Assembly (NCBI GenBank): GCA_033675265.1
Contig: JAUJYZ010001031.1
Coordinates: 1 to 64,000, forward strand
Origin: Actinostola sp. cb2023
Taxonomy: Eukaryota > Cnidaria > Anthozoa > Actiniaria > Actinostolidae
Length of the DNA: 64,000 nucleotides
Direction: 5' to 3'
Shown here piece after piece: positions 26,801 through 35,394 of this stretch (the stretch's first letter is position 1; each line of letters starts with the position of its first letter). The notes under the pieces were generated by a model that did not search any database, was not told the DNA's origin, and was given only the letters and a program-made list of their open reading frames with translations. The position numbers and the translations under genes are program-made.

Positions 26801-29800
26801 AGAAAAATATTATCATTAGCTTGATTGAAATTCATTTGACATATGAATCTTGGTACCTCAAATAAACAATATTAGCATTCAGAATATGCATTACCTACAG
26901 CTGCAACATTTCTACTATTTTTACATCGATTCTATCCAAGCTCATGACGTTGGACATCGGTGAAACCATTTTGAAAAGTTTTGAAAACCTAAAGAATGCA
27001 GTGAAAGGAACATTTTGCCAGTAGCTTCACATGGCTTGGACAAGTCTCTATTTTTTATTCAAACTTTTTGGTAATTTCTAATTCATGTCCTTTAAGCATA
27101 ATCATGTATTATCCATAGTGAATGATACATGTAGAGTAAACTTTAAAAATATCATCAAACATGATGATCCTATATTGTACTGAATTGATTGAATGGATGG
27201 TCAGGATTGGATGGATTGGATTGGATGAATGGATAGATGGATGAATGGATGGATGAATGGATGGATGGATGGGATGAATGAATGAATGGATAGATGGATA
27301 GATGGATGGATGAATGGATGGATGAATGGATGGATGAATGAATGGATAGATGGATAGATGGATGGATGAATGGATGGATGGATGAATGGATGGATGGATG
27401 AATGGATAGATGGATGACTGGATGGATGAATGGATGGATGAATGGATAGATGGATGACTGGATGGATGGATGAATGGATGGATGGATGGATGGATGGATG
27501 GATGGATGGATGGATGGATGGATGGATGGATGGATGAATGGATGAATGGATTAGATTGGATGGATGGATGAATGGATAGATGGATAGATGGATGGATGAA
27601 TGGATGGATGAATGGATGGATGAATGGATGGATGAATGGATGGATGGATGGATGAATGGATGGATGAATGGATAGATGGATGACTGGATGGATGAATGGA
27701 TGGATGAATGGATGAATGGATGAATGAATGAATGAATGGATGAATGCATGGATGAATGCATGGATGAATGAATGGATTGGATGGATGGATGAATGCATGG
27801 ATGGATGAATGGATGAATGCATGAATGCATGGATGAATGAATGGATGAATGCATGGATGGATGAATGGATGGATGGATGAAAGAATGGATGAATGAATGG
27901 ATGAATGCATAGATAGATAGATAGATAAATTTTATTTCCACTGTGGTTCTGGAATGTATGGATTCATGGATTGGATGAATGGATGAATGAATGGATGAAT
28001 GAATGAATGAATGAATGGATGGATGGATGAATGGATGAATGGATGAATGCATCGATGAATGGATGAATGACTGAATGGATGACTGAATGGATGGATGAAT
28101 GGATGATTGAATGAAGGAATGGATGTACTGTATTATTATTAATCACCTTAGTTATACAAACACATGGATGATACATGTACTGCAGTTTCATTAATTATTG
28201 AAAATTAAAACTGCTTCCCATGTCAGCAAACTATACCAAGATGTAACACATCCTCTTGTACTATGTGTTACAACGTAGCATATGTGTCATCCTATACATA
28301 GTTAATAGAAGAGGGACTATCTGTATGTCCTAGTATGTATTCACTACATTGTATATAATCTCTAGCCACAGATTGCTTATCCTACAATCATATTATGACA
28401 CAGTATTCTATTGTTTCGATACATGATATCTCTAGTTGTCTCTAAAGTTAGCGTCAACAACATTACGTGTGATTTTACAGGAAAAGATTATTGTCAAACA
28501 ACTCAACCATGTTTGTAAGCCATCTCAGACAGCTTGTAATCAAGAAATATTACGTTGTCACACAAGATTATGATGCTAATATGTGCTAATTTTTCACAAA
28601 GGAGTACAATAAGATTACATCTTGGTTGATAAAAAAATAGGTTTCATGTAGCTATCACACTCTATTTACAGAAATATTCTTGTATTTTCTCATCACATAG
28701 CTATGACAAACTAAAGAACAACAGACTTTTTTAAAAATAGATTCTGTGACACTAACTTTAAAGCCACTAAGCAGTTACCAAGGTGATGTCAATTTCTTGA
28801 AACATTTCCATGTAGCTTTGAAATGTATCTTATACTCCAAACTTGTACAACACGACTAAATGCTTCGATGCTTGTGTTGTGTCCATATTCGCACTGTTTA
28901 GTATTAGAGCATTGTACCTTACAAGTATTTTAGTAATAAAATTGTTCATCCGTAAATCCTATCAAGGACGACAGATCCGAAAGTTTAATATGTCCCACAG
29001 ACGCAGATAATCATAGCACTTGTAAACACGGTTTTATTTCAACCCAGCGCTCAGGTTTTTAGAGTTGGATTACTGCAATATTGACTGGTAGTTATAGATT
29101 TGTATAAACGTGTTACACTTGTTCCCAGGGGCCCGTTTCTCGAAAGCCCCGTAAACTTATCGGGCCCGAAAAGACATCCCAGAAATCTGAGATACTTACT
29201 CTACAAAGCTGTTCGTTTGACATGTTTTTAATATGAACAAACTTTCCCTTCATGCAAAGTTTCATGTCTGTAAACTACTTTGTTTTGAAGATATGGATTT
29301 TTAAAGAAACCCTTTTCGGGCCCGATAAGCTTTCTGACCCGAGTAAGCAAATGGCAATAATTCTTAAATCATTAATCACTTTTACTGAAGCAACCTCGTG
29401 CTTGGTGTAAAGGATTTTTCTACGTACCTGTCCATAGGCTAGGACTGTAGCATTGTACCCATCAAGACAACTAAAAGAATTAGAGAATAAAGTAACAAAG
29501 AAATGAGGAAAAAATTGCGATAAAATCGGAGTGCAAATGAATGAATGAAAGATTGGAATCTATTGCGTTTCATTTCAAACAGTGTTTTCTCTTTGAGAAT
29601 TTTCAGCCGGACGATATTTTCAAGAGAAAAGGAGGAAAAATGACTAGTTCATTGCGTAAAATTATAAGTAAATATAATATATTGGAAGTAAAAAAAACGG
29701 GGCGCAATCTCAGAATTAAACTCCCTCGCGCTAAAATGGCGTCGTTGTACAAGAACTAAAGGAGGAAATTACGTTTGTACTTCACAGTTCACAATCGCTT

Positions 29801-30232
29801 CGTCGCTAAATAAGCTTTACTATTCACTCACCCATCGACAAGTTCTTTCACACATGCATTATATATCTCGTCTTGCTTCGATGCTACTTGGAAAACATGG
29901 TCAAAAGTGAATGCCTTGTCTTTGCCCAAAATAACTTGAGGATGACCAGGAGTAACTGTCGCACAAACACGGCACATCTCAATCTGTTCAGAAGCGCTTT
30001 GAGGACGAACCCTGACAAAATAACAACCACAAACGCCATGTTATACTATATTCGTTTAACTACTAGTAATTTTGAGAACAGAAGGCTATGTCGGGTTCTA
30101 GAAATAATACATTTTGACAGCTAAAGACATACGACTACAAGTAAAGTACAACGCTTGAACAGACTTGACATATCAACATTACCTCAATGCAACTCGCACA
30201 GAAGTATCGTCTACTTTGCTGTTTGAAGACAT
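8805..30232 (-). CDS. KIF21-like kinesin-4 motor protein, short form lacking WD40 repeats
   Basis: Plus-end-directed microtubule motor of the kinesin-4 family. Exons in transcript order: 30232-30183, 30011-29832, 29470-29428, 18699-18517, 18093-18049, 17321-17226, 16785-16663, 16239-16084, 13853-13635, 13209-13040, 12570-12470, 11161-11098, 10143-8805. All junctions are GT-AG and the phases close exactly at 2769 nt (922 residues). Motor: VRVALRVRP near residue 12, P-loop GQTGSGKT at 90-97, [10 protein letters not shown] switch I about 217-226, DLAGSE switch II 265-270, neck [13 protein letters not shown] ending at 365. [27 protein letters not shown] and [12 protein letters not shown] favour KIF21 over KIF4 or KIF7/27. 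Residues 366-476 match the start of the KIF21 coiled coil. Residues 477-922, in one exon, form a basic, Ser-rich tail with an Asn run and a short C-terminal helix. KIF21 proteins are usually about 1600 residues with a C-terminal WD40 propeller, absent here. Intron 3 is 10.7 kb. Confidence 0.92.
10210..10275 (-). repeat. Retroelement-like 3' tail
   Basis: Read on the minus strand, TTAGCGCTATAAAAATCATT runs into (ATT)n, the same tail type seen near 850 and 59600. It lies in kinesin intron 12. Confidence 0.5.
10300..10922. repeat. GATGATGTCA/ATG microsatellite
   Basis: Imperfect (GAT)n with regular GTCA interruptions (GATGATGTCAATGATGATGTCA-like, partial). It fills most of kinesin intron 12. 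Asp-, Met- or Ser-rich frames here are repeat artefacts. Confidence 0.9.
11225..11440. repeat. GATGATGACGCT minisatellite
   Basis: Nine- to twelve-base units such as GATGCTGATGATGACGTT and CAACGCTGATGATGA repeat about 18 times in kinesin intron 11, next to the hAT-like element. Confidence 0.85.
11565..12260 (+). mobile_element. Non-autonomous hAT-like DNA transposon remnant
   Basis: Termini CAGAGCATCTGATAGAGTGC and GCACTCTACCAGATGCTCTG form inverted repeats of about 20 bp. AATAGA directly flanks both ends and is a possible target-site duplication, although hAT duplications are normally 8 bp. Subterminal GCACTATT/TTCCGCACTA repeats lie just inside both ends. Near the right end a 36-codon frame (12040-12150) begins [15 protein letters not shown], resembling the N-terminus of hAT/BED-type transposases, but the catalytic body is missing. 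Inserted in kinesin intron 11. The class is inferred from termini and the short frame only. Confidence 0.6.
12783..12937. mobile_element. MITE family B, copy 1
   Basis: Terminal inverted repeats GTTTTCGTATGAGTG and CACTCATACGAAAAC bound about 155 bp. The centre holds AACCAATCAAAAAGCGTGCA and GATGCATCTCATCCAATC. A second copy lies inverted at 18791-18936. Kinesin intron 10; no coding capacity. Confidence 0.85.
13551..13630. repeat. Dispersed hairpin repeat, copy 3
   Basis: TCTCTGATCAAAATCTAAAT through GGTTTTGATCACAAGTCACT, nearly identical to 7470-7552 and inverted relative to 7170-7248. It sits in kinesin intron 9, ending next to the donor of the preceding exon. Confidence 0.75.
13900..15185. 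repeat. Long ATC/ACC trinucleotide satellite
   Basis: About 1.3 kb of CATCATCACCACCATCA-type sequence in kinesin intron 8, interrupted near 14715-14760 by a TAATAAAGG(TTA)n retroelement-like tail. His-, Thr/Ile- and Met/Val-rich frames are repeat translations. Confidence 0.95.
15384..15604. mobile_element. Palindromic MITE with about 85-bp inverted repeats
   Basis: Left end TTACAGTGAGGACACACTAA and right end TTAGTGTGTCCTCACTGTAA are reverse complements. Complementarity continues through GACCAATCAGATTACACCTG to a centre with GGCCAATCAGCG. Kinesin intron 8. Confidence 0.9.
15717..16051. mobile_element. Palindromic foldback element with internal TTGCGCGACAAGTTGCA repeats
   Basis: Ends GTAATACGAGCAACAAAATC and GATTTTGTTGCTCGTATTAC are reverse complements. 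The arms contain several CGCGCAACA/TGTTGCGCG blocks and a second, inner inverted repeat (GCAACAAAGTTTTGCAACC region). It ends about 30 bp from the kinesin exon at 16084-16239. Non-coding. Confidence 0.85.
17653..17787. mobile_element. Compact hairpin element
   Basis: TTATTAGTCGGTTAAGCATC and GATGCTTAACCGACTAATAA bound about 135 bp. Complementarity runs through TAATACGGCTGTG and ATTTTTAC(T)CGTCAT to a loop near TTTGGCAAGCCTTTAGGCGAG. Kinesin intron 5. Confidence 0.85.
17851..17922 (-). tRNA. tRNA-like sequence (probable pseudogene or SINE head)
   Basis: A 72-nt minus-strand sequence starts GCCTCGGTAGCTCAGTGGG and ends CCCACTTGAGGC. The acceptor stem pairs over 7 bp counting two G-U pairs. T8, the A-box match TAGCTCAGTGG, the D-stem GCTC/GAGC and the T-arm GGGTTTGAATCCC are intact. 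The anticodon loop reads CATGAAA, with A instead of the invariant U33, and the stem has a T-T mismatch. The nominal anticodon TGA would be serine, but no long variable arm is present. Most likely a tRNA-derived repeat. Confidence 0.5.
18106..18150. repeat. Single copy of the CAAGCATAAGCACAAGA repeat
   Basis: TGTGAAAACAGGCTGATACA followed by AGCATAAGCACAAGA matches the 55-bp unit arrayed at 43134-44465, so the array unit also exists as a dispersed monomer. Kinesin intron 4. Confidence 0.6.
18391..18404. promoter_or_regulatory. RFX X-box-like palindrome
   Basis: GTTGCCATGGTTAC fits the RFX consensus GTNRCC-N(0-3)-RGYAAC except for one base in the right half. Kinesin intron 4. Function is inferred from the motif only. 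Confidence 0.4.
18791..18936. mobile_element. MITE family B, copy 2 (inverted)
   Basis: Termini ATTTTCGTATGAGTGGGAAA and TTTCCCACTCATACGAAAAC. The interior is the reverse complement of the copy at 12783-12937, including GATGAGATGCATCTGCACGC. Located in the 10.7-kb kinesin intron 3. Confidence 0.85.
19086..19452. mobile_element. Palindromic MITE, family A, copy 3
   Basis: AATGAGGGTTTATCACATAA to GTGATAAACCCTCATT, the best preserved of three copies, with long near-perfect arms meeting at a loop near TAGGCAAGAGTTGCC (19256-19270). Kinesin intron 3. Confidence 0.9.
19890..19930 (-). repeat. Retroelement-like (ATT)n tail
   Basis: TAATAATAATAATAACACTT followed by TATTTAATGAGG reads on the minus strand as a 3' tail ending in (ATT)n. 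No coding part was recognised beyond it. Confidence 0.4.
21519..23567. mobile_element. 2-kb element with about 250-bp terminal inverted repeats
   Basis: The left arm (21519-21775) begins CACAGGCAGCCCAACCATTG and the right arm (about 23157-23567) ends CAATGGTTGGGCTGCCTGTG. Both arms contain TGGGCTTCCTGTGGTAGAGC, GCGCGCGC, a CCTCCTGCGGGATGCGCCCG block, CACGTGA and CGCAAGTAGATGGTGCAC, in opposite orientation. The 1.4-kb interior has no long frame. It holds a short ATGGCGGGGAGTGG frame near 21847 that stops after 13 codons. Probably a non-autonomous DNA transposon in kinesin intron 3; superfamily not identified. Confidence 0.8.
23600..23790. repeat. Inverted repeat beside the 2-kb element
   Basis: CTGTACTCCTTGACAAAATA with TTTGCTCAGGCTTAGCCTCA (23602-23646) is matched in reverse complement at about 23744-23793 (TTGAGGCTAAGCCTGAGCAA, then TTTTGTCAAGGAATACAGCA). 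A short foldback of about 190 bp abutting the right arm of the 21519-23567 element. Confidence 0.65.
25231..25400. mobile_element. Hairpin MITE
   Basis: Left arm TGTAGACCGAATGCAATTTA with GTCCAATTTCAATTGCCAT, right arm ATGGCAATTGAAATTGGATG with ATTGCATTCAGTCTATG. About 60 bp arms, central CTCTCATACAGGTG region. Kinesin intron 3. Confidence 0.8.
25650..25937. mobile_element. Inverted-repeat element
   Basis: GATACACTCGTTTGCAGAAA plus GTTGTAGTATACATTT on the left is complementary to AAATGTATACTACAACGTTT plus CTGCAATTGTGTGTAT on the right. TCTAATGAGATACAA is also inverted inside both arms. Non-coding. Confidence 0.75.
25931..26214. mobile_element. Inverted-repeat element abutting the previous one
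   Basis: GTATACAGCTATTTCAAAAA with ATGTTGAAAACTGAATA on the left is matched by TATTCAGTATCAACG with TTTTTTGAAATTGCTGTATA on the right. The arms are imperfect and about 40 bp long. Confidence 0.7.
26215..27180. other. Gene-free intronic stretch
   Basis: AT-rich part of kinesin intron 3. No exon, hairpin or tandem array that I can support. Confidence 0.4.
27188..28122. repeat. GGAT/GAAT tetranucleotide satellite
   Basis: About 930 bp of GGATGGATGAATGGATG-type sequence, interrupted near 27907-27965 by (AGAT)n and a TAAATTTTATTTCCACTG fragment. The long His-Pro-Ser-Ile frames on the minus strand are translations of this repeat. Kinesin intron 3. Confidence 0.95.
29128..29343. mobile_element. 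Inverted-repeat element next to kinesin exon 3
   Basis: GGGCCCGTTTCTCGAAAGC with TTATCGGGCCCGAAAAG pairs with CTTTTCGGGCCCGATAAG and CTTTCTGACCCG. The element ends about 85 bp before the 43-nt exon at 29428-29470. Confidence 0.7.
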
Positions 30233-31460
30233 GTTAAACACAGCTTTAACTTCCCCTTAGTTGTCTTTCTAGTCAGCTAAGTATCAAGCGTTGAAGACGA
30301 GGACAAGTGCAAAGATTACCGCATTCATTCATAGCGAAAACATCCCAAAAATATCGCCGTAAAACACAAACCAAGCGAGGCCTTCGGCTATTTCCCTTCA
30401 AAATGTCACACTCAAAAAATCCTGTTCATGTCTTGTAGAATTTCTCAAAGGCAAGAGGGACGCCGCTTGTTGTACTAGAGACGTTTCGTATCATCTTTGC
30501 GATCAAATTCTGTGCAAGAAGTGTGAATCATTTGAATAACAATCGGCAAGTAATCCAAGATGGCCTCCAATGAACTACGTCATAACAGTGGTTTATACAA
30601 ATATGGCACGGATGAACAAACCAACCAATCACAACACGATGTTTGTATAATTTACCCTCGAAATGGTGATTTGCCGAGAAAACGTTGGAAATTTCGAGAC
30701 TCACAACACTTGGAACAATACCTTGGTTACGGACCACTTTATGCTTGTATTTCTACCGGTTTTATTATAACCGCGGTTTTTGAGCCTTCGTAAAGGTGAC
30801 AAAACGTGACTGGAACAAAAATTAAACTGGCGTACGACACGTTTTTTCCCCTGAGATTCGGAAGACGAAAAAAGGTGAATGAGAGATCGAAGCTAACTTT
30901 CAACACTGAGGAAATCGCTTCAGATAGATGACTGCTCACACGCGTATAAACCATTGTTTCTATTCTATTTAAAAAAAACTCGAATCCACTTTTGTAGACC
31001 GCAATTTTTCACGATCCACTCGTCCTTCACCACGGAAACCACAACGGTAGAATTCCGCCGTAAAAGCCTTCAAAAGCCAAGTTTGACGGCCCTCAAAGAC
31101 GAACTTCATGAATGTTTAACGATATCATGTCGGGCAACTCCAAAGGTTCGTTAATGATTTACTAATACCGCAAAGAATAATTGAGGTGTTTTCTATTTCT
31201 GACTGTGACCTAAGCGGACATATTTTGCGTTCGCTAGTTATTGATTTAGATTTCCTTCTAAGAAGGACGGGGCATCCCGTCAATTAATTACTTGGCATTT
31301 TGTTAGAGCGAAAATAAAGCCGTCGTTTCTATGGTAACATCACTGTAGGGAATTTTAAGGAAGATCACGGGGAGCTAATAAGACGAGGAGCACTAGCTGT
31401 TAAAACATCCTTGAAGACTAATGCATTTAAGGGAATCCAAAACAAATCGATCGTAACAAA
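30233..31460. other. 5' flank of the kinesin gene
   Basis: Probable promoter and 5' UTR region of the minus-strand kinesin. GC is slightly higher than in the surroundings. Two plus-strand frames of 66-77 codons (30560-30793, 30954-31154) have no recognisable domain and no splice support, so they are not called as genes. Confidence 0.4.
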
Positions 31461-31462
31461 TC

Positions 31463-32065
31463 AAAGTGTACCGCTCCCTAGTATTTTATTCAACGTCTTT
31501 TTCTCTATGTGCGCAGACCCTCTCTTCTTACCCACCCCTCTCTAACACAATTGCACCAAAGTGTACCGCTCCTAGTATTTTATTCAGCGTCTTTTTCTCT
31601 ATGTGTGTGCACACCCTCTCTTCTTACCCACCCCTCCCTAACACAATACAATTGCACCAAAGTGTACCGTTAATTCCCTAGTATTTTATTCAGCGTCTTT
31701 TTCTCTATAGGTGTGCACACCCTCTCTTCTTACCCACTCCTCCCTAACACAATACAATTGTACCAAAGTGTACCGCTCCCTAGTATATTTTATTCAGCGT
31801 CTTTTTCTCTAGGTGCACAGACCCTCTCCTCTTATCCACCCCTCCCTAACACAATAAAATTGTACCAAAGTGTACCGCTCGCTAGTATTTTATTCAGCGT
31901 CTTTTTCTCTAGGTGCACAGACCCTCTCCTCTTACCCACCCCTCCCTAACACAATAAAATTGTACCAAAGTGTACCGCTCGCTAGCTAGTATTTTATTCA
32001 GCGTCTTTTTTTCCAGGTGCGCAGGCCCTCTCTTCTTACCCACCCCTCCCTAACACAATAAAATT
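31463..32065. repeat. Minisatellite of about 100-bp units, six copies
   Basis: Each unit contains AAAGTGTACCGCTC, CTAGTATTTTATTCAGCGTC, TTTTTCTCTA and CCCACCCCTCCCTAACACAA. Copies start near 31463, 31558, 31658, 31764, 31866 and 31966. Intergenic between divergent kinesin and Rab genes. Confidence 0.9.
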
Positions 32066-32384
32066 GGACTCTGACGAACAAAATTGGTCAGACAGTCAAT
32101 CCTAAGCTCAAATAATGTAAGAAAACTCCTTCACCCAAACTTTTAGCTTCATAGAAATTAAAATAATTCAAGAAACTAAACACAAAGAAATGTATGGAGC
32201 AAAGCCGTGTTGATTGTTTGGGTTGAGTAGATGACCTCACTGACACTTCTAAAGATTCATAAAAATGTAATACTTCCCATAGGAATTTTGAGAAAACACA
32301 TTAACCAGTAATTGTATGGCTCTTTGAGATTATTTCAGCGAAGTTTCAGCTAAATTAAATTTCGAACGATTTTCGTCAGAGTCC
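32066..32384. mobile_element. Short-TIR MITE
   Basis: Ends GGACTCTGACGAAC and TTTTCGTCAGAGTCC are inverted repeats bounding about 320 bp of non-coding sequence. A lone related end, GGAGTCTGACGAAC, occurs near 7595. Confidence 0.6.
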
Positions 32385-34010
32385 CCCTTTAAATATAGTC
32401 TCTATAAACAGCTAGCGAGACAGTGCAATCATCTGAACAGGCAAGAATCGTACCAAAATAACGTAAATAGTACTTCGCGCAAGAGTGTACAAAGAGTTCC
32501 TAAATGCGTAAATTGGATATTTAAATGGTAGGAGGCATTCTAAGTTATACCCACATAAAGGAGTGCGCGGTGTCAGTATCTTGACACGCCCAGTCAGATT
32601 TGTGGCATTGTGTCGGGAGCAGGTGTGTACGTAACACCGCATCAGTGATACCGCGGCTTTCTAGTCATCGCAAACAAGAACCATGCTTGAGAAAGTACGT
32701 TTCCACAACCGGTTCTACTCGAAATAAAGAAATCCAAACCGCATTCCAGGAGCCTCACAAACAAATAGTTGGGCTGCCTGTGGTATAGTTGTCCGCGAAA
32801 GAGAATAAGTTCTAGACTACTGATGGCCTCCTCAAGTATGAACATTGTAGAAGCTTTGAGCCCCCGCAATACGTGCGAAATGCTTACACGGTGTGTTGGT
32901 GAGCAATACTATTGTGTGTATTATAGTGATGTGGGTTTCCTGTGGTAGCGGAAACGCAAATTTCCCTGATGACACAGGGAGCCCAATTTCCCAGGCAAAC
33001 CGAATGCATGAGTCGTATCTCCAAAAAAACAGTATATTTGAAATAAGTAAAAAAGTTCAGATTTTGACATCACTATCATCGCCGAGGTCCCATACAGCCG
33101 CAATTTATCGGAATTCCTCGACTAATACCTTGATAAGCTCATGAGATATAGCTTACAAAAAAGGTGTCTCCGTTTAATTATTATCGATAAATTAACCTGT
33201 TGCATTTTATACGGTGCTAAACTTCGAGCTCTGCAAAAACTGGGAAACACTTTACAAAACAAGTTATAACTTTCGAAGGAAATTGAATATTAAAATTCGG
33301 AGACCACATTTTGAAGAATATTTATCTGACAAAGCGTCTACCAAATTTCAGCTAAATCGGATAAAATCCCTTTGACCCGGCACTCAAAATGTGCACTTGA
33401 TTCATGGTCATTTTGTTTCCGAAATAAAAGGCAAAGAGTTTCCAAGTCAAGTGGCGCGAGTGGAAAATCCACCACAAATATGTGATCCAATACCTGATGA
33501 CATATGAATGGGACCTATGAATGGCATTCATAAGTAGATCGCCTTACAGTACGTAGCGTTCGTAACACGAGGCAGGAAAACAAAGTTACTGTTGGCGGAA
33601 AATACGAGCACTTTGACCATGTGCGGTTTATCATCGTTATTCAAGGATGTTTTGAGTGAGCAGTTACGATTTTTGGATACTTTATTCGCATCTGAATCTT
33701 TGTGGGAAGTCTGTTGCATGAGTACTGTTGACATACAGCTTGCTTGTCAACATCTTTTTGCATCAAATGAAATCCAAAATTCGTTTTTTGATTCTAACTT
33801 TTTAGGAAAAAAATATTTTTACTTCTGTTTATTGGAGATCGGTAGATAATATTCAATTTGATTTGATTATCAAAAACAAGGAATCAAATCGACCGGTGAT
33901 TTTGAAAGGTTTTCAAAAATACAAGGGTAATTTCCATACCTGATACCCTGAAGCCTTATAGATGATGCAGCATCTCAGAATCTTTTCCAATGTCATTTTT
34001 TGAAGAAAGC
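32385..34010. other. Gene-free intergenic stretch
   Basis: Contains three instances of the TGGGNTNCCTGTG motif (near 32769, 32932, and inverted at 32972) but no exon I can support. An 85-codon plus-strand frame at 33592-33849 lacks any recognisable feature. Confidence 0.4.
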
Positions 34011-34014
34011 CAAG

Positions 34015-34555
34015 GATTGTACGTCAAAAAATCTCGACAATCGACGAATTTGGAGATCGGTTTGTATCAAAAATACATGGCGTAGCAATTTCAGTATAGT
34101 AAATGTATGGCAGAAATCTTGTTTTCCTAATTTTTCGCCTTACTAGATGATGCCGCTGCTCAGAATCTATTCCAGTAGCGGATCCAAGGTGGGCACATGG
34201 GGGGAGGGTGTTCCCCCCTCTGAGTTGCATGGGCCCGATACATATTCGCCCCCGTGATCATTTGATGAATGGATGGAGTGTATTTTCGAGCTTCTAGATT
34301 TCAAAATTTTGAAGAAAGCCAATGATTGTACGTCAACAACCACGAATTTGGAGATGGTAGTATCAAAAATACATGATGTAGCAATTTCAGTACAGTAAAT
34401 GTACGGGAGAAATCGTTTTTTCCTATTTTTCGCCTTACAGATGATGCCGCTGCTCAGAATCCAGTAGCGGATTCAAAGGGCACGGGAGGGTGTTCCCCCC
34501 TCTGAGTTGCATGGGCCCGATACATATTCGCCCCCCATTTGAGCCCAACGATCGA
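34015..34555. repeat. Duplicated segment of about 250-300 bp
   Basis: The block with ACGAATTTGGAGAT, GATGATGCCGCTGCTCAGAA, GTTCCCCCCTCTGAGTTGCA and TGGGCCCGATACATATTCGC occurs twice (about 34035-34255 and 34338-34545). Fragments recur near 33960 and 34600-34720. Confidence 0.75.
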
Positions 34556-35009
34556 TATCAGAGCTTCTCTCTGAAATGTGCACAATGTGTTAAATGATCA
34601 ACGAATTTGGAGATGATTTTTAAAAGCCCATGGCGTAGCAGTGTTCTTCATTTGAGTGTCACATTGATTGAGGTAGCCCAGCCAAACGATATCAGTTTCT
34701 CTGAAATGTGCACGTGTTAAATGACCGACCTTTTTTTCTGCAGTGTTCTTCAGTGTCACATACTGGAACCCCTGCAGGAGCAACAATAGTGTAGTCTTTT
34801 CAAGGTGTTTCTTTTCTCTATTTCTGTGTCTAAGCCATGACCACACACCGTGACAGCTTACTCTATCGAGGGCTAAAGTTTGTATAATCGGAGTACTAAG
34901 CTTCACTGCTTATCAGCAGGGCTATAGTGACTATCGGAGAGCATCGCACGCAATGTAGCCTGTATTGTAAGGCGTTCCTCTTTGGGGTTGGGGAGATTGG
35001 GGAGAGGGA

Positions 35010-35388
35010 AGGAGAGGAGGAGGAGGTGGAGGAGGAGGAGGAGGAGGTGGAGGAGTAGATGGGGGGCGAGGGGGAGGAGGAGGAGGAGGAGGTGGAGGAG
35101 GAGGAGGGGGGAGGAGGAGGAGGAGGAGGAGAAGGAGGAGGAGGAGGAGGAGGAGGAGGTGGGGGAGGAGGAGGAGGGGGGGAGAAGGAGGAGGAGGGAG
35201 GAGGAGGGGGAGGAGGAGGAGGAGGAGGAGGAGGAGGAGGAGGAGGAGGAGGAGGAGGAGGAGGAGGAGGAGGAGGAGGAGGAGGAGGAGGAGGAGGAGG
35301 AGGAGGAGGAGGAGGAGGAGGGGGAGGAGGAGGAGGAGGTGGAGGAGGAGGGGAAGGAGGAGGAGGAAGAGGAGGAGGAGGAAGAGTC
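35010..35388. repeat. (GGA)n polypurine tract, about 380 bp
   Basis: Nearly pure GGA with scattered GGT/GAA variants; 35216-35320 is an uninterrupted run. Poly-Pro on one strand and poly-Gly/Glu on the other give long artefactual frames. Such polypurine mirror repeats can adopt triplex (H-DNA) structures. Confidence 0.95.
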
Positions 35389-35394
35389 TTAGTA

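Noticed and set aside
27109..28191. Minus-strand frames of up to 283 codons rich in His-Pro-Ser-Ile
   Set aside because: Pure translation of GGAT/GAAT repeats, open in all three frames because the tetranucleotide units lack stops.
29541..29759. 72-codon Lys/Arg-rich plus-strand frame
   Set aside because: Lies antisense within a kinesin intron, with no family match or splice support.
30560..30793. 77-codon plus-strand frame upstream of the kinesin gene
   Set aside because: No recognisable domain, no splice context and AT-rich surroundings; a chance frame cannot be excluded.
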